A model generated the notes under the pieces. That model worked only from the letters and a program-made list of their open reading frames with translations, was not told the origin of the DNA and searched no databases. DNA of 25,346 bases from an uncultured Corynebacterium sp. (GTDB lineage: Bacteria > Actinomycetota > Actinomycetes > Mycobacteriales > Mycobacteriaceae). Below are positions 12,993-20,662 of this stretch, piece after piece. The position numbers and the translations under genes are program-made. The stretch spans positions 1 to 25,346 of the forward strand of contig NZ_CAMXWS010000027.1 of assembly GCF_947253065.1 (NCBI RefSeq), read 5' to 3'. Each line of letters starts with the position of its first letter. Position 1 is the first letter of the stretch.

Positions 12993-13844
12993 TTATTTCA
13001 CATCGTGCGCAACAGCGGACATCTGGGGCCCAAGGAAGCGCTCGGCAAGACGTTCAAATGTCTCCGGGTCACCCGTGGATTCAAAGGTACGCACCGGCTC
13101 ATGCTCGGGGTCGGCGAACATGTCCTTCTCCGTGAGCACACGCAACACATCCTTCGCGGTTTCCTCAGCGGAAGACACCAGCGTCACATCGTCCCCGATG
13201 GCCAGCTGGATCACGCCAGACAGCAGCGGGTAGTGGGTACAACCAAGCACAAGCGTATCGACGCCCGCCGCCTGCAGCGGCTCCAGATAGCCTTGCGCAA
13301 CTCCAAGAATCTGACGGCCAGAAGTGATTCCCCGCTCCACGAATTCAACAAAAGCTGGGCAGGCCGCTGCGGTGACCTCTACGCCAGAGGCAATGGAAAA
13401 CAAGTCTTGATACGCATGCGAACGAATCGTTGCCTGAGTACCGATCACACCCACGCGGCCATTTCGTGTCGTGGCAATCGCACGGCGAACAGCGGGTTGA
13501 ATCACTTCGATGACTGGGACGTCATAACGCTCACGCGCATCGTGCAAAAACGCGGCCGAGGCCGTGTTGCATGCGATCACGATCATCTTGCAACCGCGCT
13601 CAACGAGTTCATCGGCAATCGCCGTCGCATGCTCACGCACCTCTGCGATCGGCTTCGGGCCATACGGGCCGTTGGCGCCATCACCGATGTACATAATGGA
13701 TTCGTTGCCCAACTGGTCCATGACGGCACGGGCGACCGTCAAACCACCGAATCCTGAATCGAAAATGCCGATCGGCGCATCGTTATATGCGCTTGCCGAC
13801 GCGGCGTCGTTCTCATCGCTGCCATCGTTATTGAAATCCACCAC
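12993..13844 (-). CDS. murI: Glutamate racemase
   Basis: The 283-residue cofactor-independent racemase makes D-glutamate for peptidoglycan. FDSGFGGLTV (28-37) binds substrate. The two catalytic cysteines are Cys92 in ACNTAS and Cys202 in GCTHYPLL. An acidic, Ala/Ser-rich N-terminal extension of about 22 residues precedes the usual start of the fold. Two consecutive GTG codons (13844 and 13841) could start it; TAGAAT (13858-13853) lies 8 nt before the first. The murI-MBL-rph-rdgB order is conserved with mycobacteria. Confidence 0.95.
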   Translation of the reverse strand: MVDFNNDGSDENDAASASAYNDAPIGIFDSGFGGLTVARAVMDQLGNESIMYIGDGANGPYGPKPIAEVREHATAIADELVERGCKMIVIACNTASAAFLHDARERYDVPVIEVIQPAVRRAIATTRNGRVGVIGTQATIRSHAYQDLFSIASGVEVTAAACPAFVEFVERGITSGRQILGVAQGYLEPLQAAGVDTLVLGCTHYPLLSGVIQLAIGDDVTLVSSAEETAKDVLRVLTEKDMFADPEHEPVRTFESTGDPETFERLAERFLGPQMSAVAHDVK

Positions 13845-13852
13845 GGTGTGGG

Positions 13853-13858
13853 ATTCTA
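13853..13858 (-). promoter_or_regulatory. -10 box TAGAAT of murI
   Basis: On the minus strand the box ends 8 nt before GTG 13844, inside the 38-nt gap after the marR-type gene. Confidence 0.5.
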
Positions 13859-13882
13859 CCGCGACGGCAACAGCAGACGCGC

Positions 13883-14389
13883 CTAGGCGACGTCAGTGGC
13901 CGCGACCTGATCCTCCGGACGCTCAACCGGCAACTCGTGACGCAGGGCCGCGTTGATGCGGTTCAATGCGGAAGAGAAGACCTCAAGCTCATCGGCCGAA
14001 AGATTGTCGAAGATAATACGGCGGATTTCTGCTACATATCCCGGATAACCAGCGCTCACCGCGCGCTGCCCTGCCGGGGTCAGCGCTGCAAACGTTGCAC
14101 GACCATCATTCGGATCTGGGATGCGAGCGATGAACCCCTTCTTCTCCAGGCGCGTGATCACGCGGGAGAGGTGCGACAACGACATCGACGTGGCCTCAGA
14201 CAAATCCGTCATGCGACGCGATGCAGTCGGGGATTCACTAATCTTCAGCATTGCCTGAAACTCGAAATAAGTGACATTGGCATTGCGCTTGAGCTGCGAA
14301 TCCAAGCCGGTGGGGAGCTCCATGTGGCACTGCCACATTGCTGCCCAGGTTTCTGCCTCATAATCCGTGAGCACGTCCATGTTTTCCAT
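13883..14389 (-). CDS. MarR-family transcriptional regulator
   Basis: The 168-residue winged-helix regulator has a dimerisation N-terminus, an HTH with recognition helix about 69-82 (MSLSHLSRVITRLEKKG) and a wing with the D-x-N-D-x-R-type sequence DPNDGRA (92-98). C-terminal helices for the dimer interface follow. MarR proteins usually repress a neighbouring efflux or catabolic gene, but no such partner is adjacent: rhomboid lies upstream and murI downstream on the same strand. An inverted repeat upstream of its own promoter suggests autoregulation. ATG 14389 lies 7 nt after TAATAT. Confidence 0.9.
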   Translation of the reverse strand: MENMDVLTDYEAETWAAMWQCHMELPTGLDSQLKRNANVTYFEFQAMLKISESPTASRRMTDLSEATSMSLSHLSRVITRLEKKGFIARIPDPNDGRATFAALTPAGQRAVSAGYPGYVAEIRRIIFDNLSADELEVFSSALNRINAALRHELPVERPEDQVAATDVA

Positions 14390-14396
14390 GGAACTT

Positions 14397-14402
14397 ATAT
14401 TA
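14397..14402 (-). promoter_or_regulatory. -10 box TAATAT, leaderless promoter of the MarR gene
   Basis: On the minus strand it ends 7 nt before ATG 14389. It is the best match to TATAAT among the leaderless promoters here. Confidence 0.6.
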
Positions 14403-14407
14403 ATCTA

Positions 14408-14424
14408 AGGTTTAAGAAAAACCT
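14408..14424. promoter_or_regulatory. Candidate MarR operator (17-bp inverted repeat)
   Basis: AGGTTT (14408-14413) and AAACCT (14419-14424) flank a 5-nt AAGAA centre, with partial extension outward (TA.../...AAA). It covers the -10/-35 spacer and -35 region of the MarR gene, the usual place for autorepression. Confidence 0.5.
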
Positions 14425-14488
14425 AAAGAAACGCGCACGGATTCCAATTCAGGCTGGCCGCACCCCCCTTTACTAGCGTGTAATTACG

Positions 14489-14521
14489 CATCCAAAGTTA
14501 AGAAAGCTCTTAGCTTGGATG
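14489..14521. repeat. Long imperfect hairpin between the MarR gene and rhomboid
   Basis: CATCCAA (14489-14495) pairs with TTGGATG (14515-14521) and TAAGA (14499-14503) with TCTTA (14508-14512), around a 4-nt loop and small internal bulge. It is 60 nt after the rhomboid stop and could terminate that operon, but no U-tract follows on the minus strand. Confidence 0.45.
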
Positions 14522-14581
14522 GAAACTGATAATCCGCGTTTTATTCTTAGCGCGAAACGATTCCTCGTCCCAATGCGTGGA

Positions 14582-15310
14582 TTAAAGTTTGCGGGCCCGC
14601 TTAGCTTCCTTCTGCGTGCGCAATGCTGGCGGATCATCGGAAGTGATCAGAACGCCAGCTGCTACCCCACCGACAGCACCAAAGAGGTGCGCCTGCCAAC
14701 TCACCCCCGGGGTGACTGGGAGCATTCCCCACAGCAGGCCGGAATAAAGAACGCCCAGCAGCACGCCCAAGGCGATCTGGGAGAGCGATTTATTAAAGAT
14801 GCCGCGGACTAGCAGGTAGGCCAACCAGCCGTACACCAGCATCGATGCGCCAACGTGGTTGGTGCCGGGCCCACCCAATACCCATGTGCCCACACCACCG
14901 ATGAGCACAACGAATGCAGTCGTCTCCCAAAACACACGGTGGCCGGAATAGCCGATCAGGAAGGCGAAGATCGCTCCGGGCACCGTATTAGAAATCAAGT
15001 GCTCAAAATTCACATGCAGGATCGGCGAGGTGAAGATGAACGGGAGCGATGCCGGTTCCAATGGGTGAATACCAAAAATGACCAAGCCACCACCGAACAG
15101 GATGAGGCTGATCAGGTGCACAGCCCAGATCAGCACGATGTAACCAATGGCGTACAAAAGTCCAAGCTTGGCTTGGGAGCGGCGTCGGGGTTGAAGATTA
15201 TTTCCACCCGGTTGTTGCATTGGGGTACCTGCGTAACCGCCGGGCTGGCCAAAAGGACTCGGCTGGGGATTCCACGCGTTATGCGCTGAAGGATTCGGTT
15301 GATAGCTCAT
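14582..15310 (-). CDS. Rhomboid-family intramembrane serine protease
   Basis: The 242-residue product has a Gln/Pro/Gly-rich cytoplasmic N-terminus (1-45) and a six-helix rhomboid core. Catalytic Ser156 lies in GASMLVYG (G-x-S) and His208 in WQAHLFG. His99, His104 and Asn108 in HVNFEHLISN form the oxyanion region. Rhomboids cleave transmembrane segments within the membrane; the substrates here are unknown. It corresponds by synteny to Rv1337. The start is 12 nt after the P1 peptidase gene, so it is the last gene of the clpS-DUF2017-peptidase operon. Confidence 0.93.
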   Translation of the reverse strand: MSYQPNPSAHNAWNPQPSPFGQPGGYAGTPMQQPGGNNLQPRRRSQAKLGLLYAIGYIVLIWAVHLISLILFGGGLVIFGIHPLEPASLPFIFTSPILHVNFEHLISNTVPGAIFAFLIGYSGHRVFWETTAFVVLIGGVGTWVLGGPGTNHVGASMLVYGWLAYLLVRGIFNKSLSQIALGVLLGVLYSGLLWGMLPVTPGVSWQAHLFGAVGGVAAGVLITSDDPPALRTQKEAKRARKL

Positions 15311-15322
15311 GGTGCGTCCAGC

Positions 15323-16342
15323 TTAATGTCCGCTGGCCACGATGTCCCTCCACGCTGCCACGTCATAACCGGGTTCTGCGCTGGCCACGCCGTCGACGAT
15401 GGCGGCTTCAACGCACTTCGCTGATGCATCACACAGCGCATAGAAAAGCTCTGGGTCTGCATCGACGGGGCTAAAGGCGACAAATTTTTCTTGCTTTGCG
15501 GTGGAAACCGCGAACAACGTGTCACCATCTAGTGGTGAATGCGAAGGCCGCACGGCACGGGCGATCCCATCGTGCCCCGTCATAGCCAGGCGCTCGAGCT
15601 GTGCCGGTGGCAAAGGACAATCGGTAGCCACAACACCGATCGTGGTATTGAGCTTCGGCTTCGGCCGTTCCAACTCACCAAATTGCCCAAGATCGACGGC
15701 TGGGCGCGACGGGGCACCATAAAAAAGTCCCGTTTTTTCATCAATGACGCTACCCAAGGGATTAGCCACCACAAGAGCAGCAACGCGATACTCCGCACCA
15801 TCTGCGCTGGTGACCGTGGTATGTGCCGATCCCACTCCCCCACGCAAAACTCCAGCGGTGGCACCACAGCCGGCGCCGACGCTGCCGGATACGGTCTGGT
15901 CGGTGGCCACGGCACCGTCGTCAAGCGCGTTGCACACGGCGGCAGCTCCATCGTTGGGTCCTGGACGGTGATTTGGGTCCCCGACGACGAGGTCGAAAAT
16001 GACTGCGGCCGGCACGATAGGAACCCGTGGGCCGGGTTGATCCTCGCCGAAGACAGCGAAACCGATCCCTCGCGATTCCAATTCACGCATCGCACCATCG
16101 GCGGAGGCGAGACCGAATGCAGATCCCCCGGACAGCACCACCGCATTGATTCGCTGAACGGTGTTGTGCGGGTTCAACAGGTCTGTCTCGCGTGTTCCGG
16201 GGCCGCCACCGCGGACATCAACAGCGCCGACCATCCCGGCCGGATCTTCAGCGACGAGTGCTGTCACACCGGTATCCCCGAGCGAAACATGGCCAACGCG
16301 CAGGCCTGCCACCTCAAATCCCGGCGCGAGGTTGCCCGTCAC
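15323..16342 (-). CDS. P1 family (DmpA-type, S58) peptidase, Rv1333-like
   Basis: The 339-residue protein has the DmpA/OAT-like Ntn-type layout: GLRVGHVS near the N-terminus, SGGSAFGLASADG (71-83), a Gly-rich GSVGAGCGATAG loop (153-164), and the self-cleavage region KLNTTIGVVATDCPL (230-244). Family members cleave themselves before a Ser or Thr; Asn232-Thr233 is the candidate bond here, making Thr233 the nucleophile. Known members are aminopeptidases releasing D-amino acids or beta-peptides. Substrate is not predictable. GTG 16342 almost abuts the DUF2017 stop and has GGGGGA a few nt upstream, so it is coupled. Confidence 0.88.
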   Translation of the reverse strand: MTGNLAPGFEVAGLRVGHVSLGDTGVTALVAEDPAGMVGAVDVRGGGPGTRETDLLNPHNTVQRINAVVLSGGSAFGLASADGAMRELESRGIGFAVFGEDQPGPRVPIVPAAVIFDLVVGDPNHRPGPNDGAAAVCNALDDGAVATDQTVSGSVGAGCGATAGVLRGGVGSAHTTVTSADGAEYRVAALVVANPLGSVIDEKTGLFYGAPSRPAVDLGQFGELERPKPKLNTTIGVVATDCPLPPAQLERLAMTGHDGIARAVRPSHSPLDGDTLFAVSTAKQEKFVAFSPVDADPELFYALCDASAKCVEAAIVDGVASAEPGYDVAAWRDIVASGH

Positions 16343-16343
16343 G

Positions 16344-16883
16344 CTATTCCCCCATCATCGCCTGGAGCAGCGAGTCCTGGCAGAACGCCAGCCATTCGAC
16401 CAAGTTGTCTCGGTCCTGCTCCGCAGCTTCACTCTGGGTTTCAGCAGATGCGACATACAGGCGCATGTCATTGAGTGCAGCGATGACCTGGTGCGCTTCG
16501 TCCTCCTCAATGGTGACGGCCACGCCACCGGTCGGCCCCAGTGCGGTGTTGATCACCTGCAGGTTCGTCAACTTTGCTTTGATGATGTCGTTTTCGTGCA
16601 AGCTACGCAGCAATGAATTATCGCCGTCGAATTCCTCATCGCCCTCACGCTCAAAATCCGGCAAGAGTCGTGCCAGCGACGGATCAGTAGGCGGTTCAGA
16701 ATGCCCGGCGGGCATGTCCATCATCGCCGCGAGCTCATCCTTTGGCGCGGACTGCGCGCGCTGAATCAACGCCTCAGACACAGTGGCGGTGAGGTCACCG
16801 ATGACTTCACGCTCCATCGGGTCAAACACGGTGTGAAAACGTGCGGCCCGCATGAGCCCTTTCTTCCGCCTCCACGGCTGCAT
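16344..16883 (-). CDS. DUF2017 family protein (Rv1332-like)
   Basis: The 179-residue cytoplasmic protein has a basic N-terminus (MQPWRRKKG) and conserved helices around EREVIGDL and SLARLLPDFER. A C-terminal helical part carries DEAHQVIAALNDMRL. DUF2017 is almost always found beside clpS in actinobacteria, which suggests a role in adaptor or proteolysis control, but no function is proven. ATG 16883 is set by GAGG 7 nt upstream. It is 45 nt after clpS and 1 nt before the P1 peptidase gene. Confidence 0.88.
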   Translation of the reverse strand: MQPWRRKKGLMRAARFHTVFDPMEREVIGDLTATVSEALIQRAQSAPKDELAAMMDMPAGHSEPPTDPSLARLLPDFEREGDEEFDGDNSLLRSLHENDIIKAKLTNLQVINTALGPTGGVAVTIEEDEAHQVIAALNDMRLYVASAETQSEAAEQDRDNLVEWLAFCQDSLLQAMMGE

Positions 16884-16928
16884 GTATTCGCCTCTTCCTC
16901 GAAAACTTCAGATCCTCTGGCCACTCGG

Positions 16929-17255
16929 TTAGCCTGCCTGCTGCATCGTGGCCCACAGGCCAGCGGTGTGCAGCTTTTTCACGTCGCCTTCGACTTTGTC
17001 TTTTTCACCAGAGGACACGACCGCTTTGCCTTCAGTGTGGACCTGCATCATCAGCTCTTGGGCGCGCTTGCGCCCGTAGCCGAGCACGGTCTGGAAAACG
17101 TAGGTGACGTAGCTCTGCAGGTTCACCGGGTCATCCCACACAATGCACATCCATGGCAGGTTCTCGGCGACATCGACATCAACGTCAATTTCCTCGTCGA
17201 GCTCAGGGGTAGCCATTGGGGAGCCCATCCGAATCTCGCGTGTGACACCAGTCAT
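16929..17255 (-). CDS. clpS: ATP-dependent Clp protease adaptor ClpS
   Basis: The 108-residue protein has an acidic N-terminal extension (about 1-32) and the ClpS core: IVWDDPVNL (38-46), the region that recognises N-degron residues, and ELMMQVHTEGKAVV (67-80), which contacts the Clp ATPase. It delivers N-end-rule substrates to ClpC1P or ClpAP-type proteases. ATG 17255 is chosen over an ATG seven codons upstream (17276), because TACTCT ends 7 nt before it. It is divergent from pncB, only 60 bp apart, and heads a minus-strand operon. Confidence 0.93.
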   Translation of the reverse strand: MTGVTREIRMGSPMATPELDEEIDVDVDVAENLPWMCIVWDDPVNLQSYVTYVFQTVLGYGRKRAQELMMQVHTEGKAVVSSGEKDKVEGDVKKLHTAGLWATMQQAG

Positions 17256-17262
17256 AGGCCCA

Positions 17263-17268
17263 AGAGTA
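17263..17268 (-). promoter_or_regulatory. -10 box TACTCT, leaderless promoter of the clpS operon
   Basis: On the minus strand the box ends 7 nt before ATG 17255. It lies inside the longer alternative ClpS reading frame, which argues against that longer start. Confidence 0.55.
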
Positions 17269-17302
17269 CTAGACATCCTTACTCAAGCACGCAGCCGCAG
17301 AC

Positions 17303-17308
17303 TAGGGT
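17303..17308 (+). promoter_or_regulatory. -10 box TAGGGT, leaderless promoter of pncB
   Basis: It ends 7 nt before ATG 17316. The divergent clpS box is 34 bp away, so one bound regulator could affect both. Confidence 0.55.
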
Positions 17309-17315
17309 TGTGCAC

Positions 17316-18662
17316 ATGACTACGCCCGAGTCGGACATCCAGTCCCCCAACTCACAGTCCTCGACCGCCTTTCTGACCGACATGTACGAGCTGACAATGC
17401 TCGATGCGTCGATGAAGGACGGTACGTACTCCCGCGAGTGCGTCTTCGAAGTCTTTGGCCGCAAGTTGCCGAATGAGCGTCGATACGGCGTGGTTGCTGG
17501 CACGGGCCGTTTGATCGAAGCGATCCGCAAGTTCCGCTTCACTGAAGAGCAGATCGCGCTGGCCGATTTCCTTAGTGAGAAGACGAAGGACTTTCTGCGC
17601 AATTACCGCTTCGGTGGGCAGATCGACGGCTACAAGGAAGGCGAGCTCTACTTCCCTTATTCCCCGATTCTGACGGTGCGCGGCACTTTTGCGGAGTGCT
17701 GCATTTTGGAAACGATCATTCTGTCGATTCTGAACTCCGATTCGGCGATTGCGACTGCTGCTTCGCGTATGGTCACCGCAGCTGACGGCCGTCCAATCAT
17801 GGAGATGGGTTCGCGCCGCACCAATGAGCAGTCAGCAGTGACCTCTGCGCGCGCGGCGTATATCGCGGGCTTCGATTCGACTTCGAATATGGAAGCCAGT
17901 CTGCGCTACGGCATCCCTGCGGCAGGCACCGCTGCGCACGCGTGGACGCTGCTGCACACCAACCCGGATGGCATGCCTAATGAGAAGGCTGCTTTCAAGG
18001 CGCAGATCGATTCTTTGGGCGTAGACACCACGTTGCTGGTGGATACCTACGACATCACGCAGGGTGTGGCGAATGCGATCGAGGTCGCGGGCACGGAGCT
18101 TGGTGGCGTGCGGCTCGACTCGGGTGATTTGGGCATCATGTCCCGTCGCGTGCGCGACCAGCTCGATGGGCTTGGCGCGTACAACACCAAGATCATCGTC
18201 TCTAGCGACCTGGATGAATTCGCCATCGCTGGTCTTCGTGGCGACCCGGTGGACGGCTTCGGTGTGGGTACTTCTGTGGTCACGGGTTCCGGGACCCCAA
18301 CTGCGGGCTTGGTGTACAAGCTCGTGGAGGTTGACGGCGTGCCGGTGGCTAAGCGCTCCTCCGGCAAGCAGATGAAGGGTGGTGCGAAGCGGGCTGTGCG
18401 TACCTACCGCAGCACGGGTGTCGCGGTGGACGAGATTGTCTACCCGGAGGCGAATCCGCCGGAGAACCCGACGGCGCTGGACTACCGCCAGCTGGTCACC
18501 CCGCTCATGCGTGACGGTGAGATCGTCGACGGTCTCGATGACATCAATGACTCCCGTGAGCACCTGGCCAAGCAACGTGAGACGTTGCCGTGGGAGGGCC
18601 TGTCGCTTTCGCGTGATGAGCCGGCAGTGCGTACCCGCATGATCGGTTTCCCTGAAGAGTGA
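17316..18662 (+). CDS. pncB: Nicotinate phosphoribosyltransferase
   Basis: The 448-residue enzyme joins nicotinate to PRPP to form NaMN, with ATP hydrolysis, in the Preiss-Handler NAD salvage route. Signatures are TDMYELTM (21-28), MGSRRTNEQSAV (164-175), GTAAHAW (204-210) with His208 as the phosphorylated histidine candidate, and RLDSGDL (266-272) for phosphoribose binding. Together with pncA (7628) it recycles nicotinamide. The frame is open far upstream (to 16701), but that part lies antisense to DUF2017 and clpS; ATG 17316 fits the -10 box and the family start. Its TGA stop overlaps the dinG start by 4 nt. Confidence 0.96.
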   Translation: MTTPESDIQSPNSQSSTAFLTDMYELTMLDASMKDGTYSRECVFEVFGRKLPNERRYGVVAGTGRLIEAIRKFRFTEEQIALADFLSEKTKDFLRNYRFGGQIDGYKEGELYFPYSPILTVRGTFAECCILETIILSILNSDSAIATAASRMVTAADGRPIMEMGSRRTNEQSAVTSARAAYIAGFDSTSNMEASLRYGIPAAGTAAHAWTLLHTNPDGMPNEKAAFKAQIDSLGVDTTLLVDTYDITQGVANAIEVAGTELGGVRLDSGDLGIMSRRVRDQLDGLGAYNTKIIVSSDLDEFAIAGLRGDPVDGFGVGTSVVTGSGTPTAGLVYKLVEVDGVPVAKRSSGKQMKGGAKRAVRTYRSTGVAVDEIVYPEANPPENPTALDYRQLVTPLMRDGEIVDGLDDINDSREHLAKQRETLPWEGLSLSRDEPAVRTRMIGFPEE

Positions 18663-20662
18663 CGGACGCAAGCGACCAGCAGGACCGCCGACTATCGCTG
18701 TCCACAGAAGAGCTTCTCGACGTCGCCGTTGACGCCCTTGGCGGCGCCCGTCGCCCTGGGCAGATGGCCATGGCGGAGGCGGTGTCCCGCTCGCTGGAAT
18801 CCGAACGACACCTGGCGGTGCAGGCGGGCACGGGCACGGGCAAGTCACTCGCCTACTTGGTCCCCGCATTTCTGCATGCCCAAACCACAGACAGCACGGT
18901 GATTGTGTCCACAGCAACGCTGGCTTTGCAGCGTCAGCTGGTGGAACGTGATTTGCCACGTCTTGTTGAAGCCCTCGAACCACTGTTGCCGCATACGCCG
19001 ACGTTCGCGATTCAAAAGGGCCGTTCGAATTACCTCTGTCTGAATAAGCTCACGGTCGAAGAAGAGGCGCCGGAAGCGCTGATGGACACTGAGGAGATTT
19101 CGTGGCTCGGCCGTCATATCAAGCGTGTCCACGAGTGGGCGGATGAAACAGAGACTGGCGACCGGGATGATCTGGAACCAGGCGTACCGGATATCGCTTG
19201 GCGGCAGGTTTCCGTCACCGCGAATGAGTGCTTGGGCGCAACGCGGTGCCCGCACGGCGAGGAGTGCTTCGCGGAGGCAGCACGGCGCCGCACGCAGGAT
19301 GTCGACGTGGTGGTCACCAATCACGCTCTTCTCGCCATCGACGCGATGTCTGATGCGAATATCCTTCCTGAGCACGATGTGGTCATCATCGACGAGGCAC
19401 ATGAGCTCGACGGTCGTGTCACCTCCGTGGCCACGAATGAACTCTCTGCACGCGCCCTCACGCTCGCCGCACGTCGCGCAGGAAAGCTCAAGGCCAAAAC
19501 AGAGCAGCAAAAGCTCGAAGAGCTTATCGACGACTTCTCTGCCGTCCTCGACCTCGAATCCCCCGGCCGATGGGAAACCATTTCTGATCCTGCCCGTGGC
19601 TCCTTCGCTGCGGTACGTGATGCCCTGTGGCGCACCCGTGAGGCGATTGCACGTGCCCCGGAGGGTGAATCAACGAATGATCCAGAGACTTTCGCTGAGC
19701 GCGAGAACCTGAAAAACCACCTGACTGAGCTGCATGACTCCTTGGTCCGCATCTTGGAGGTCTTCGATGAGGAAGACCCCTCTAAGCATTTCGACGTGGT
19801 CTGGCTGACCCGTTCTGAGCGCTACGGCGATTCCGTGGCGGTCGCTCCCCTGTCTGTTTCAGCGTTGTTGCGTGAGCGACTGTTTACGGAACAAACCGTC
19901 GTGCTTACCTCGGCCACGTTGGCAGTCGGTGGGAATTTCCGTGCCATGGCGGCCAACTGGGGGCTGCCCGATGATTCCTGGGACAGCCTGGATGCCGGCA
20001 CGCCGTTCGATCCGCGGAAGTCTGGCATCTTGTACACCGCGAAGCACCTGCCCGCACCTGGCCGTGATGGCCTGCACCAGGAGACATTGGATGAGATGGC
20101 CGAGCTGATCACGGCAGCGGGAGGCAGAACGTTGGGGCTTTTCTCGTCGAAACGCGCTGCCGTCGAAGCTGCTGAAGCGCTGCGCCCGCGACTTCCCTTC
20201 GACATTTTCGTCCAGGGTGAAGATTCGATCGGCGCGTTGGTCAATCAGTTCAGCAATAGCGAGAATTCTTGCCTGTTCGGCACCCTCACCTTGTGGCAAG
20301 GCGTCGATGTGCCCGGCAGCTCGCTGTCCCAGGTGATCATCGACAGGATTCCTTTCCCACGGCCTGATGATCCATTGTTGCAAGCACGCAGCAAAGCTGC
20401 TGATGCTGCCGGCCGTTCCGGCTTCATGGAAGTCTCCGCGACCCATGCTGCGCTCTTGCTCGCCCAGGGCACGGGCCGCTTGCTGCGCAGCACCACAGAC
20501 AAAGGTGTCATTTCGGTTCTCGACAACCGGCTCGTGACAAAACGGTATGGCCAGTACCTCCGGGCGTCCCTGCCTGACTTCTGGGAAACAACCGACCCGG
20601 ATGTCGTGCGTGGCGCGCTGAAACGTCTCACTGCGCCGAAGAAGAAGGGTGACGGGAACTAA
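18659..20662 (+). CDS. dinG: DinG-family ATP-dependent DNA helicase (XPD-like)
   Basis: The 667-residue superfamily 2 helicase has Walker A AGTGTGKS (56-63), VVTNHALL (218-225), DEAH box IIDEAH (244-248 region), LTSATL at the start of helicase domain 2, and a C-terminal QGTGRLLRS motif VI. Four cysteines (127, 191, 197, 203) fit the Fe-S cluster of DinG/XPD helicases, which unwind 5'-3' and process R-loops or G-quadruplexes. GTG 18659 overlaps the pncB stop (GTGA), which indicates translational coupling. The same pncB-dinG order occurs at Rv1330c-Rv1329c. It converges with the PTH2-like gene and overlaps its stop. Confidence 0.93.
   Translation: MTDASDQQDRRLSLSTEELLDVAVDALGGARRPGQMAMAEAVSRSLESERHLAVQAGTGTGKSLAYLVPAFLHAQTTDSTVIVSTATLALQRQLVERDLPRLVEALEPLLPHTPTFAIQKGRSNYLCLNKLTVEEEAPEALMDTEEISWLGRHIKRVHEWADETETGDRDDLEPGVPDIAWRQVSVTANECLGATRCPHGEECFAEAARRRTQDVDVVVTNHALLAIDAMSDANILPEHDVVIIDEAHELDGRVTSVATNELSARALTLAARRAGKLKAKTEQQKLEELIDDFSAVLDLESPGRWETISDPARGSFAAVRDALWRTREAIARAPEGESTNDPETFAERENLKNHLTELHDSLVRILEVFDEEDPSKHFDVVWLTRSERYGDSVAVAPLSVSALLRERLFTEQTVVLTSATLAVGGNFRAMAANWGLPDDSWDSLDAGTPFDPRKSGILYTAKHLPAPGRDGLHQETLDEMAELITAAGGRTLGLFSSKRAAVEAAEALRPRLPFDIFVQGEDSIGALVNQFSNSENSCLFGTLTLWQGVDVPGSSLSQVIIDRIPFPRPDDPLLQARSKAADAAGRSGFMEVSATHAALLLAQGTGRLLRSTTDKGVISVLDNRLVTKRYGQYLRASLPDFWETTDPDVVRGALKRLTAPKKKGDGN

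Noticed and set aside
14455..14470. C-run (CCCCCC) as a possible 6C RNA
   Set aside because: 6C RNAs need two hairpins with C-rich loops; only one C-run is present and no flanking stem forms.
15539..16474. 311-residue plus-strand reading frame antisense to the P1 peptidase
   Set aside because: No domain, and the opposite strand carries the full peptidase with its self-cleavage motif.
16701..17315. 205-residue N-terminal extension of pncB
   Set aside because: It would lie antisense to DUF2017 and clpS, and the family starts at ATG 17316, where a -10 box is correctly placed.
17832..18983. 383-residue minus-strand reading frame over pncB and dinG
   Set aside because: It is antisense to two well-supported enzymes and shows only Arg/His/Ala-rich shadow composition.
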